This document shows positions 32,039 through 40,567 of a stretch of DNA of 64,000 nt, piece after piece. The position numbers and the translations under genes were made by a program. Within the stretch, counting starts at the first letter, position 1, and every line of letters starts with the position of its first letter. The notes beneath the pieces are model-generated. The model ran no database searches and was not told the DNA's origin. It saw nothing but the letters and a program-made list of their open reading frames with translations. The DNA lies in the NCBI RefSeq assembly GCF_900090105.1, contig NZ_FMDM01000010.1, positions 1 through 64,000 on the forward strand, in the 5' to 3' direction. The DNA comes from Micromonospora humi (GTDB taxonomy: Bacteria; Actinomycetota; Actinomycetes; Mycobacteriales; Micromonosporaceae).

Positions 32039-33243
32039 TAGCCCAGTACGCCCCGATCCCGCAGCTCCGCCAACTCCGCCGCCGACAGACCCAGCTCGTC
32101 GCCGAGGACCGCGTCGGTGTCGGCGCCCGGTGCCCGCCCGGTGAACCGGATCCGTCCCGGCGTCCGGCTCATCCGCCAGAGCGTGTTCTGCATCCGGATC
32201 GGACCCAGGTCCGGGTCGTCCACGGTGGTGACCAGGTCCAACGCGCGCACCTGCGGATCATCGAGCAGCTCGCTCGGCCGGTACACCGGACCCACCGCGG
32301 CTCCCGCCTCCTCGAACGCGCGCAGCACCTCCGCCCGGTCGCGCGCCCCGATCCAGTCACCCACGTAGCCGTCGAGCAGTTCGGCGTGCTGCGCCCGCTG
32401 CCGGCCGGTGGCGAACCACGGCTCGTCGATCACCTCCGGGTGGCCGACCAGGGTGAGCACCCGCCGGGCGATGCTGTCGGCGCTGGTGGAGATCGCCACC
32501 CAGTGCCCGTCGGCGGTGCGGTACGTGTTGCGCGGCGCGTTGTTGGCCGACCGGTTGCCGGTGCGCTGCTGGTCGATGCCGAGCTGGTCGGCGTAGATCA
32601 CGCCCGGCCCCACCGCGGTCATGATGGGGGTGAGCAGGTCCAGGTCGATCTCCTGCCCCCGGCCGTCCTTCTCCCGCTGGAACAACGCCATCGAGACCGC
32701 CGCCGCCCCCGCCATGCCGGCGATGGAGTCGGCCAGGCCGAACGCCGGCAGCGTCGGTGGGCCGTCCGGCTCACCGGTCAGGTGCGCGAAGCCGCTCATC
32801 GCCTCGACCAGCGTGCCGAAGGCCGGCCGCGCGGCGTACGGGCCGGACTGGCCGAAGCCGGTGACCCGCAGCAGGATCAGTCCCGGGTTGTCGGCGCAGA
32901 GCGCCTCGTAGCCGAGCCCCCAGCGCTCCAGCGTGCCCGGCCGGAAGTTCTCGATCACCACGTCGGCGGTGGCCGCGAGCCTCCGGAAGATCTCCGCGCC
33001 GGCCGGGTCACCGAGATAGAGCCCGACCGTCCGCTTGTTGCGGGCGATCATCTTCCACCACAGCGGCTGGTCGTCCCTGGCCAGCCCGTGCCCGCGCATG
33101 CCGTCGCCCCGGGTCGGATGCTCGATCTTGATCACCTCGGCGCCGAAGTCGCCGAGCACCTGCGCCACCAGCGGACCGGCCAGGATGGTCGACGCGTCGA
33201 GCACCCGCAGGCCGGCCAGCGGCCCGTCGTTTCCCTCGGACAT
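32038..33243 (-). CDS. Family III (CaiB/BaiF) CoA transferase
   Basis: A 401-residue formyl-CoA transferase-fold enzyme that moves CoA between carboxylic acids. Family features are GLRVLDASTILAGPLVAQVLGDFGAEVIKIE at the start (about 11-41), NKRTVGLYL, the catalytic aspartate in FGLADSIAGM (Asp172), and GRGQEIDLDL. It is the last gene of the leftward operon, 2 bp after the amidohydrolase stop. In this cluster it would activate a dicarboxylic or hydroxy acid as a CoA ester, probably for the CitE-like lyase at 43815. Itaconate, mesaconate, citramalate and similar acids are plausible substrates, not shown by the sequence. Confidence 0.9.
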   Translation of the reverse strand: MSEGNDGPLAGLRVLDASTILAGPLVAQVLGDFGAEVIKIEHPTRGDGMRGHGLARDDQPLWWKMIARNKRTVGLYLGDPAGAEIFRRLAATADVVIENFRPGTLERWGLGYEALCADNPGLILLRVTGFGQSGPYAARPAFGTLVEAMSGFAHLTGEPDGPPTLPAFGLADSIAGMAGAAAVSMALFQREKDGRGQEIDLDLLTPIMTAVGPGVIYADQLGIDQQRTGNRSANNAPRNTYRTADGHWVAISTSADSIARRVLTLVGHPEVIDEPWFATGRQRAQHAELLDGYVGDWIGARDRAEVLRAFEEAGAAVGPVYRPSELLDDPQVRALDLVTTVDDPDLGPIRMQNTLWRMSRTPGRIRFTGRAPGADTDAVLGDELGLSAAELAELRDRGVLG

Positions 33244-33245
33244 GG

Positions 33246-34715
33246 TCACCCCTGGTACGGACGGTGGACGTAGCGGCCGTTCGGGGCGCCGACGACGTTC
33301 CCGGCGTCCAGCACGCGCTGCCCCCGGACCCAGGTGTCGGTGACCCGGGCGCCCAGCTCGAAGCCCTCGAACGGCGTGTACTCCTGGGTCGACACCGAGT
33401 CGGCGGCGTGCACGGTCCAGCTGGCGTTCTCCACCAGGCACAGGTCGGCGTCGAAACCGACAGCGAGCGTGCCCTTGCCGGGCAGGCCGTAGCGGCGGGC
33501 CGGGTTCCACGCGAGCAGCTGCGCGATCCGCTGGTGCGACAGGCCCCGCCTGCGCCCCTCGGAGACCAGGCCGGGCACCAGGTACTCGGCGCCGCCGAAG
33601 CCCGACTTCGCGGCGAAGACGTCCTCGCGCGCGTCGCCGAACTTCATCTCGTCCTTGCAGCACGCGTGGTCGCTGACCACCCAGTCGACGCTGCCGTCGA
33701 GCACGTACTCCCAGAGCGCCTCCACGTCCTCGCGCGGGCGCAGCGGCGGGTTCACCTTGCCGCCCAGGCCGTGCGCGGTGTCCACGTCGGCGAGCAGGTG
33801 ACCGATGGTGACCTCGCGGCGGAAGTCGACGTGCGGGAACGTGTTCGCCATCAGCATCGCGGCCCGCAACGCCTTACGGGACGAGAGGTGCAGCAGGTTG
33901 ATGTTGGGCAGCCCGGTCTCGTCGGCCAGGAACGCCGCGATCGTCACCGCGAGCCCCTCCGAGTGCGGCGGCCGCGACGCGCTGTAGGCGGCCAGGCCGG
34001 ACAGCGACGGGTCCTGCTCGACCAGTCGGGTGTAGGCGGTCATGATCTCGGCGGTCTCGCAGTGCAGCGACAGCGACAGGTGCGGCGCGGCCTCGGTCAG
34101 CTTCTCCCGGGCCGCCTGCACGCCGCGCATCACGAACTCGAAGTGGGCGAGGTCGTACCGCTCCCCCGGCGGGATCATCAGGAACGAGCTCTGGTCGCTG
34201 GAGCGCCCGTGCAGCCCGTGGCTGCCGTAGAACATGAAGATCTTGAAGGAGGTGACGCCGAAGTTCTCCACGATCGACGGGATCTCGTCGATGTGCTCCC
34301 GCATCATCGGCGCCAGGTGGAATCCGTAGTCGATGTACGAGCGCCCCTCGGAGGCGGACAGCACGTGCGGGAAGAACTCGGCGTACGAGCCGCCCCGGTT
34401 GAGGTAGTACTGACCGGTCCGCATGTAGGTCAGCCCGGTGGTCACGCCGCCCTGCGCGCTGGCCCGGCTCTCCGTCCCGGTGTCCTCGGCCAGTGGGTTG
34501 TAGATGCCCCAGTGCTGGTGCGCGTCGACCGCGCCCGGGTACGCGAACCGACCGCGACCGTCCACCACGACCTGCGCCTCGTCGACCGGGATGTCGGCCT
34601 CCAGCCGCACCACCTTGCCGCCGGCGATGCCGATGTCGAGCCGGTCGCCGTCCGGCGAGCCGGCGTCGGGCCGCACCACGGTGACGTTCCTGATCAGGGT
34701 TTCCAGCGGTTTCAT
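33246..34715 (-). CDS. Dihydropyrimidinase/hydantoinase-like amidohydrolase
   Basis: A 489-residue cytoplasmic TIM-barrel amidohydrolase of the hydantoinase/dihydroorotase group. The binuclear metal site is complete: His66 and His68 (DAHQH), Lys158 (SFKIF, to be carboxylated), His218 (HCET), His276 (HLSS) and Asp349 (SDHA). Enzymes of this type open cyclic amides such as hydantoins, dihydropyrimidines and imides. ATG 34715 overlaps the FAD-protein stop by 4 nt. Together with the racemase-like protein upstream it resembles a hydantoin-type module inside a carboxylic-acid regulon; the true ring substrate is unknown. Confidence 0.85.
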   Translation of the reverse strand: MKPLETLIRNVTVVRPDAGSPDGDRLDIGIAGGKVVRLEADIPVDEAQVVVDGRGRFAYPGAVDAHQHWGIYNPLAEDTGTESRASAQGGVTTGLTYMRTGQYYLNRGGSYAEFFPHVLSASEGRSYIDYGFHLAPMMREHIDEIPSIVENFGVTSFKIFMFYGSHGLHGRSSDQSSFLMIPPGERYDLAHFEFVMRGVQAAREKLTEAAPHLSLSLHCETAEIMTAYTRLVEQDPSLSGLAAYSASRPPHSEGLAVTIAAFLADETGLPNINLLHLSSRKALRAAMLMANTFPHVDFRREVTIGHLLADVDTAHGLGGKVNPPLRPREDVEALWEYVLDGSVDWVVSDHACCKDEMKFGDAREDVFAAKSGFGGAEYLVPGLVSEGRRRGLSHQRIAQLLAWNPARRYGLPGKGTLAVGFDADLCLVENASWTVHAADSVSTQEYTPFEGFELGARVTDTWVRGQRVLDAGNVVGAPNGRYVHRPYQG

Positions 34716-36115
34716 GCGCTTCCTTCCGTGGTTCGGGCGGTGCGGGTCTCCGTGGCGCGGGCGACGTGGTTCGCCGCGAGGTAGGCGAGGCCGAGCGCGG
34801 GCAGCAGGCCGTTGCCGGCGAGGTAGCCGGCCGCGCCGTGGCCGGAGATGCCCGCCGCCGCCCCGCCGGAGGCGTAGAGGCCGGGGATCGGCGCGCCGTC
34901 CCGGCGCAGCACCCGGGCGTCCCCGTCGACCACCAGGCCACCCTGGGTGTGGAAGAGCGCCGGCACCACCCGGGCGGTGAGGTACGGCGGCTCCAGCGGC
35001 GCCTCGAAGGAGGTACGGCCGAACCGGTCGGCGCGCTCGCCACGCGCCACCGCGGCGGTCTCGGCGAGTTCCGCGGTCACCGCCTCGGCCGGCAGCCCGG
35101 TCACCGAGGCCAGGGCGGCGGCGTCCGGCGCCTCCCGCAGCGCGCCCGACTCCACGCTCTGCCGGAAGTCGGTGAACGCCAGGCAGGCGTCGTGGATCCG
35201 GCGGTCCAGCACCAGCCAGCCGAACGCGTCCGGGCGGGCCGCGAGCGCGGCGGCGTACTCGGAGTAGCCGGTCGTCTCGTCGCCGAACCGCCGGCCGGTG
35301 GCGTCCAGCAGGACGCCGCCGTGCATCACTGTCGCCCAGCCGACGAGCGTCGCGGCGCCCGCCGAGAGCGCGGCGTGCCCCTGGTACGCGTCCAGGAACG
35401 CGCTCTGCGCCCCGAGTGCCGTGCCGATCCGCAGCGCGTCGCCCCGGGACGTCTCGCTGCCGTGGTAGACCGCCGCGGCGATCTCCGGCAGGTGCTCGGC
35501 GACGAGCGTGCGGTCGGCGCCGTAGCCGTTGGTGGCCAGCAGCACGGCGCGGGTCGGGATCTCCTCGCGGGCGCCGTCCGGCCGCTCCACCACGGCCGCG
35601 TGCACCCCGTCGGCGTCGACGAGCACGTCGACGAGGCGGGCCGGCACCAGCACGTCCACGTCGTCGCCGTTCGCCCGCCGGAGCAGGTGGTCGAGCAGCA
35701 CCGTGCCGTGCCGACCCTCGACGGTGTGGCAGCGGTCGACCGAGTGGCCCGGGTAGTGGAAGTCGGTGACCAGGGACAACTCCAGGCCGACGTGGTCGGC
35801 CAACCATTCGACCAGCTCGGCGCTCACCGCGCCGAGCGCGTGGGCGAGCCGCTGGTCACCCTGCCCACCGGTCTTGCGCGCGACGTCCGCCGCGAACCGC
35901 GCGGCCGAGTCGTCGATGCCGGCGGCCCGCTGCCACCGCGAGCCGGCGCCGGGGATCATCGCGGTCGACATCGAGGTGTTGTTGCCCCGGCGGAAGTGCT
36001 CGCTGGCCTCGACCACCAGCACGTCGAGGCCGAGCTGCGCGGCGCGCAGCGCGGCCACCAGGCCGCCGCCGGCCCCGGCGACCACCAGGTCGGGCCCGCT
36101 CACGTGCTCGCTCAT
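34712..36115 (-). CDS. FAD-dependent dehydrogenase, fumarate-reductase/tricarballylate-dehydrogenase-like
   Basis: A 467-residue flavoprotein of the succinate dehydrogenase/fumarate reductase family. The FAD dinucleotide motif GAGGG is at residues 14-18, followed by LDVLVVEASEHF, and the C-terminal FAD-contact stretch GLYASGGAAAGISGHGAAGYLAGNGLLPALGLAYLAA closes the protein. The substrate-binding cap lies between about 225 and 350. No signal peptide or membrane segment. Members dehydrogenate carboxylates (TcuA makes cis-aconitate from tricarballylate) or 3-ketosteroids; the small polar cap here does not let me choose. It overlaps both neighbours by 1-4 nt. Confidence 0.82.
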   Translation of the reverse strand: MSEHVSGPDLVVAGAGGGLVAALRAAQLGLDVLVVEASEHFRRGNNTSMSTAMIPGAGSRWQRAAGIDDSAARFAADVARKTGGQGDQRLAHALGAVSAELVEWLADHVGLELSLVTDFHYPGHSVDRCHTVEGRHGTVLLDHLLRRANGDDVDVLVPARLVDVLVDADGVHAAVVERPDGAREEIPTRAVLLATNGYGADRTLVAEHLPEIAAAVYHGSETSRGDALRIGTALGAQSAFLDAYQGHAALSAGAATLVGWATVMHGGVLLDATGRRFGDETTGYSEYAAALAARPDAFGWLVLDRRIHDACLAFTDFRQSVESGALREAPDAAALASVTGLPAEAVTAELAETAAVARGERADRFGRTSFEAPLEPPYLTARVVPALFHTQGGLVVDGDARVLRRDGAPIPGLYASGGAAAGISGHGAAGYLAGNGLLPALGLAYLAANHVARATETRTARTTEGSA

Positions 36116-36762
36116 CAGCGGGCCACCTCGCCCGCGCCGATCAGCCGCAGGGCCAGGGCGGTCGGGTCCACCACGCGCGCCGGCAGGCGGACGGCGGCCG
36201 GCACGTCCACCGCCGAGCAGCCGTTGAGCACGGTGCGCGCACCCCCGGCGGCCATCGTGCCGACGACGGCGCCGAGCGCGTCCGCCCAGCGGGCGGTGTC
36301 GGCGATCGCGTGCACGTCCAGGTCCAGCACCCGGACGTCGAGCAGGTCGGCCGACCACCCGTAGACCCGGGCCCGGTCCCCGATCTCGTCGGCGATCGCC
36401 CGGTTGCGGGCCACCGCGGCACACCGGCGTCCGGTCAGCACCGCCCAGCCGAGGCTGAGCCGCAACAGCCCGAAGACCGGCACCGGCAGGGTGCCGGCGA
36501 GGTCCGCCACGCCGGGGTCGAGGACGCAGTCCGGCAGCAGCCCGTCGAAGCCGGCCGGCGCGGCGCGCAAGGCCGCGACGACCAGCTCCTCGCTGCGGCG
36601 CACCTGGGCGTCGGTGTCCAGGGCGCGCGGCGCTTCCGGTCCGAGGTCGTGCAGCACCACCTCGACGCCGGGGGGCGCCAGCGCGGCGTAGCGCGCCTGC
36701 CGGCGGGCCAGTTCCTCGGCGTCGACGTGGATCGGGGTCACGGCGTAGATCCGCACGGTCAT
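36115..36762 (-). CDS. Asp/Glu/hydantoin racemase-family protein
   Basis: A 215-residue protein of the Asp/Glu racemase superfamily, which includes hydantoin racemase, maleate isomerase and arylmalonate decarboxylase. Two cysteines occur at the expected catalytic positions, Cys79 in LLPDCVLDPG and Cys182 in LNGCSAVD. The usual strand-loop pattern YAVTPIHV, VEVVLHDLGPEAP and PVFGLLRLSL is present. With a hydantoinase-like enzyme in the same operon, a hydantoin-type racemase or cis-trans isomerase of an unsaturated diacid are both reasonable. Its stop overlaps the FAD-gene ATG by one base. Confidence 0.75.
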   Translation of the reverse strand: MTVRIYAVTPIHVDAEELARRQARYAALAPPGVEVVLHDLGPEAPRALDTDAQVRRSEELVVAALRAAPAGFDGLLPDCVLDPGVADLAGTLPVPVFGLLRLSLGWAVLTGRRCAAVARNRAIADEIGDRARVYGWSADLLDVRVLDLDVHAIADTARWADALGAVVGTMAAGGARTVLNGCSAVDVPAAVRLPARVVDPTALALRLIGAGEVAR

Positions 36763-36765
36763 CTC

Positions 36766-38100
36766 CTAGATCTCGGCGAGCCGGCGCAGGTCGGGCGCGA
36801 CGTCGGCGCTCTCGGCCAGGCCGGTGGCGACCGCGTGCACGGTCCGGACGGTGTCGGCGTCGAGCAGCCGGCCGAGCAGCGCGAGCACGTCGCCCTCGGC
36901 CATCGGGTGGTGGGCCGCGTCGCCGACCGGGTTGGGCACCTCGACCACCCGGGACGGCGCCCCGGCGGCGCGGACGGTGACCCGGGCCGCGCGCTCGTCG
37001 GGCAGCCGGGCGTCCAGGTCCGGCGCCACCCGCAGCACCACCCTCGCGGCCAGTGCGCGGACCCGCGGGTCGTCGCGCCGGTCCGCGGCGGAGACGGCGG
37101 GGTCGACGGTGCCGTGCACCAGCGCGGCGGCCACCACGAACGGCGTCGAGAAGAGCGCGGCCAGCCGGCTGTCCCACGTCGTGCGGCCCAGCCCGGCGGC
37201 CAGTGAGTGGGTCTCGACCAGGATCTCCTCGACGGCGTCGAGGTCCAGCCCGTCGGCGCGCACCAGCAGGGCCGCGTCGGCGGCCGGGTGGGTGAACGAG
37301 CACGCCGCGTGCCGCTTGAAGTAGCCGAGCCGCACGTCCCAGCGGGTGCCGAGACCGTCGGTGAGCGGCGCCGGGTCGAACCGGCCGAGCACGTCGCCGA
37401 GCGACACCGCGGGCGTGCCGGTGTTGCGGGCGACGCCGGCGGCGGCCATCCGCGCCGCCGACAGGCCGGACAGGTTGGACGCGCCCAACCAGGCGTCGCG
37501 AACCGGGTTGCCGTCCAGCGCGCTGGCGAAGTGCCCGGCCACCGGCAGGCCGGTGCCCGCGTCGATCGCCGCGGCGACACCGTCGGCGGGCAGGCCGAGC
37601 AGCCGGGCGCAGCCGGCCGCCGCGCCCGCGACGCCCCAGCTGCCGTGCGGGTGCGCGCCGGCCCGCAGCGTGGTGGCCCGGCCGAACCGCGCCGCCACCT
37701 CGTACGCCACCAGCAGCGCCGCCGCCGTCTCCGGACCGGGCGCGCCGAGGTCGGCGGCGAGCGCGAGCACCGCGGGCAACCCGTGCGCCGCCGGATGGCC
37801 CCGGGCGTACTTGTGTCCCTCGTCGAGTTCGAGACGGGCCATCGCCGTCGCGTTGAGCCACGCGGCCGCCTCGACGGTGGTGGTCGTGCCGCCGCCGACC
37901 AGCGGCGCCGGCCCGGGACCGGGACGCCACGCCCGGGCCAGCGCCCGCTGCTCGGCCTGCCGGGCGCCGACCACTGTCACCCCGAGCGAGTCGAGCAGCA
38001 CCAGCGCGAGCCGGTCACGGGCGGCGTCCGGGACGTCGGCCCAGCGCAGCCCGGCGCCCCAGGCGCCGAGCCGGGCCACGGCCTCCACTGTGGACGACAT
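36766..38100 (-). CDS. MmgE/PrpD-family protein, copy 1
   Basis: A 444-residue MmgE/PrpD-fold protein. The family contains 2-methylcitrate dehydratase and cis-aconitate decarboxylase; many members are uncharacterised. At residues 90-107 the active-site loop reads ELDEGHKYARGHPAAHG, the DEG variant, instead of the DFDDT-H-HP form of classical PrpD. HPHGSWGVAGAAAG and FKRHAACSFTHPAAD (the classical KPYPCNHFTHAGID region, lysine retained) follow. It lies 3 bp before the racemase start and 1 bp after livF. Dehydratase, hydratase or decarboxylase activity on a polycarboxylate is likely by family; substrate unknown. Confidence 0.85.
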   Translation of the reverse strand: MSSTVEAVARLGAWGAGLRWADVPDAARDRLALVLLDSLGVTVVGARQAEQRALARAWRPGPGPAPLVGGGTTTTVEAAAWLNATAMARLELDEGHKYARGHPAAHGLPAVLALAADLGAPGPETAAALLVAYEVAARFGRATTLRAGAHPHGSWGVAGAAAGCARLLGLPADGVAAAIDAGTGLPVAGHFASALDGNPVRDAWLGASNLSGLSAARMAAAGVARNTGTPAVSLGDVLGRFDPAPLTDGLGTRWDVRLGYFKRHAACSFTHPAADAALLVRADGLDLDAVEEILVETHSLAAGLGRTTWDSRLAALFSTPFVVAAALVHGTVDPAVSAADRRDDPRVRALAARVVLRVAPDLDARLPDERAARVTVRAAGAPSRVVEVPNPVGDAAHHPMAEGDVLALLGRLLDADTVRTVHAVATGLAESADVAPDLRRLAEI

Positions 38101-38101
38101 G

Positions 38102-38803
38102 TCAGAGTCCGAGGTACGCGGCTCGGACCCGGTCGTCGCGGGCGAGTTCGGGTCCCGGGCCGTCGAGCACCAGGCTGCCGCTCTCCAGCACGTACGCCCG
38201 GTCGGCGAGGTTGAGCGCGTGCGCGGCGTTCTGCTCGACCAGCAGCACCGAGACGCCCCGGTCGCGGATCGCCTTGACCGCGTCGAGCACGGTCCAGGTC
38301 AGCTTCGGCGACAGTCCCGTCGACGGCTCGTCGAGCAGCAGCAGCTTCGGTCCGGCCATCAACGCCCGGCCGATCGCGAGCATCTGCTGCTGCCCGCCGC
38401 TGAGCGTCTCGGCGGCCTGGGCACGCCGCTCGGCGAGGATCGGGAACAGCTCGAAGACCTCGCGCAGCGGCTCGTCGAGCGGCTTGCGGCCACGCGTCCA
38501 GGCGCCCATCCGCAGGTTCTCCTCGACGCTGAGCGGACCGAACAGCGCCCGCCCCTCCGCCACGTGCAGCAGACCGCGACCGACCAGCTCGCTCGGGCGT
38601 ACGCCGTCGGCCCGCCGGCCGTCGAACGTGACGGTGCCCCCGGTGGGCTTGATCAGCCCGGAGATCGCCTTGAGTGTGGTGGTCTTGCCGGCGCCGTTGG
38701 CGCCGACGATCGCCACGATCTCGCCCTCGGCGACCCGCAGGTCGAGCTGGTGCAGGATCTGCAGGCCGTGGTAGCCGGCGCTGAGCCCCTCAAGCGTGAG
38801 CAT
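38102..38803 (-). CDS. livF: Branched-chain-type ABC ATPase LivF
   Basis: A 233-residue ATPase of the LivF subgroup: Walker A GANGAGKTT (residues 34-42), signature LSGGQQQ (134-140), Walker B LLLLDEP (154-160), and the LivF-typical STGLSPKL after it. It would energise, with LivG, the importer formed by LivK, LivH and LivM. It overlaps livG by 14 nt and is followed by the first MmgE/PrpD gene after 1 bp. Confidence 0.93.
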   Translation of the reverse strand: MLTLEGLSAGYHGLQILHQLDLRVAEGEIVAIVGANGAGKTTTLKAISGLIKPTGGTVTFDGRRADGVRPSELVGRGLLHVAEGRALFGPLSVEENLRMGAWTRGRKPLDEPLREVFELFPILAERRAQAAETLSGGQQQMLAIGRALMAGPKLLLLDEPSTGLSPKLTWTVLDAVKAIRDRGVSVLLVEQNAAHALNLADRAYVLESGSLVLDGPGPELARDDRVRAAYLGL

Positions 38804-39521
38804 GCGGGTCCTCCCCGAGGTAGGCCTCGATGACCCGCGGGTCGCGGGTCACCTCCTCCGGCGCGCCGGTGGTGAGCACCCGGCCCAGGTCGAGCACGAG
38901 CACCGAGTCCGACAGCCGCATGACGGCCGCCATGATGTGCTCGACGAAGACGAGCGTGACGCCGTCGTCGGTACGCAGTTGTTCGAGCAGCTCCATCACC
39001 GGCGCCCGCTCCGCGGGCACCAGGCCGGCCAGCACCTCGTCCAGCAGCAGCACGCGCGGCTTGCTGGCCACGGCGCGGGCCAGCTCCAGCCGTTTGAGCG
39101 CGGCGGTGGGCAGGCCCTCGGTCGGCGCGTCGCGCCACCGACCGAGGCCGACCCGATCGATCAGTTCGGCGGCGGCGGTACGGGCGGTCCGCTTGGCGCC
39201 ACCACCGGCGAGCACCGCGATGGTGACGTTCTCCAGCACGGTCATCGAGTAGAACGGCCGCATCAGCTGGAACGTGCGGGTCATGCCCGCGGCGGTGACC
39301 TGGTGCGGCGTATGCCCGGTGATCTCCCGACCGGCGAGGTGCACCCGGCCGGAGTCCGGCCGCAGCGCCCCGGCGATGAGGTTGAAGATGGTGGTCTTGC
39401 CGGCGCCGTTGGGCCCGATGACGCCGAGGATGCTGCCCTCGGCGACCTCGAAGCTCACCTCGTCGACCGCGCGCAGCCCCTGGAACGACTTGGAGATGCC
39501 GTCGACCCGCAGCAGTGTCAT
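38790..39521 (-). CDS. livG: Branched-chain-type ABC ATPase LivG
   Basis: A 243-residue ATPase of the LivG subgroup with Walker A GPNGAGKTT (36-44), the LivG hallmark RTFQLMRPFYSMTVLENV (about 82-99) and Walker B VLLLDE (157-162). The signature is a divergent LPTAALKRLELARAVA (137-152) instead of LSGGQ; LivG proteins often vary here, but it is further from consensus than usual. The C-terminal IEAYLGE tail is typical. It overlaps livM by 4 nt. Confidence 0.92.
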   Translation of the reverse strand: MTLLRVDGISKSFQGLRAVDEVSFEVAEGSILGVIGPNGAGKTTIFNLIAGALRPDSGRVHLAGREITGHTPHQVTAAGMTRTFQLMRPFYSMTVLENVTIAVLAGGGAKRTARTAAAELIDRVGLGRWRDAPTEGLPTAALKRLELARAVASKPRVLLLDEVLAGLVPAERAPVMELLEQLRTDDGVTLVFVEHIMAAVMRLSDSVLVLDLGRVLTTGAPEEVTRDPRVIEAYLGEDPHAHA

Positions 39522-40567
39522 CGTCGGAACCACCTTTGCCGGATCGTGCCGTAGATGCCCTTCGGCAGCACCAGCACGATGATGATCAGCAACGTGCCGT
39601 AGACGATCACGTCGAGGCCGCTGCGCCCCTGCAGGAACTCCAGCCCGGCAGGCGGGTTGCGCAGCATCGTGGCGGTCACGTCGTTGAGCGGACCCATCAC
39701 CACCGCGCCGATCACCGGGCCCCAGACGGTCGCCACGCCGCCGATCACCGCGGGCAGGATCGCCTGGATCGACACGCTCGACCCGAACGCCAGGTCGGGG
39801 TCGATGAACAGGAAGTACTGCACGTAGAAGGCGCCGGCGACCGCGGTGATCGCGGCGGAGAGCGCCATGGTCAGCAGCTTGTAGCGCATCACCGGGATGC
39901 CGACCGCGGCGGCCGCGTCCTCGTCGTCGCGGGCCGCCTTGGTGAACTGCCCGGCCCGGGAGCGGAGGTACAGCACGCTGACCACCAGCGCGACGACGGT
40001 GAGCGCGAGCGCGACCCAGAAGTAGTTCGGCGAGCTCGGCTCGAACTGCAGCCACCACCAGGAGGCCTCGGGGCGCAGCGGCACGTGGTAGCCGACCGCG
40101 CGGTTGACGAAGTCGCTGTTGGTGGCCCAGAGCCGGAGCATCTCGGCGAACGCGAACGTGGCCAGCGCGAAGTAGGCGCCGCGCAGCTTGTAGCGCAGCG
40201 CGAGGAAGCCGATCAGCGCGGCGAACGCCGCCGCGACCACCATGCCCGCGAGGATGCCGATCCACGGCGACACCCGGTGTTCGACCAGGAGCCAGGCGCT
40301 GGCGTACGCGCCGATGCCGAAGTAGGCCGCGTGGCCGAAGCTGAACATGCCGCCGAAGCCGCTCATCATGTTCCAGCCGATGCTCATCAGGGCGAAGATG
40401 AGCACCCGCACCGCGACCGAGGCCTGCGCCGGCGGAAGGATCAGCGGCAGCGGCACCAGCAGCACGGCGAGCACCGCGATGGCGATCAGGTGCCGGTTCC
40501 ACGGCAGTCGGGGCAGCGGCCGGCCGGCCGCCGTCTCCGGTGCCGGCGGGGCGCTGGTGGCCGTCAT
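39518..40567 (-). CDS. livM: Branched-chain-type ABC permease LivM
   Basis: A 349-residue LivM permease with about ten helices. The family patterns MSIGWNMMSGFGGMFSFGHAAYFGIGAYASA (about 97-127) and GIPVMRYKLLTMALSAAITAVAGAFYV (about 250-276) are clear. It forms the channel with LivH. Start ATG 40567 overlaps the livH stop by 4 nt. Confidence 0.94.
   Translation of the reverse strand: MTATSAPPAPETAAGRPLPRLPWNRHLIAIAVLAVLLVPLPLILPPAQASVAVRVLIFALMSIGWNMMSGFGGMFSFGHAAYFGIGAYASAWLLVEHRVSPWIGILAGMVVAAAFAALIGFLALRYKLRGAYFALATFAFAEMLRLWATNSDFVNRAVGYHVPLRPEASWWWLQFEPSSPNYFWVALALTVVALVVSVLYLRSRAGQFTKAARDDEDAAAAVGIPVMRYKLLTMALSAAITAVAGAFYVQYFLFIDPDLAFGSSVSIQAILPAVIGGVATVWGPVIGAVVMGPLNDVTATMLRNPPAGLEFLQGRSGLDVIVYGTLLIIIVLVLPKGIYGTIRQRWFRR

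Noticed and set aside
34712..37930. Very long minus-strand open frame (over 1000 codons) across several genes
   Set aside because: Its first 600 codons are Arg/Gly/Pro-rich out-of-frame text over the racemase and MmgE/PrpD genes; only the end from 36115 is the real FAD protein.
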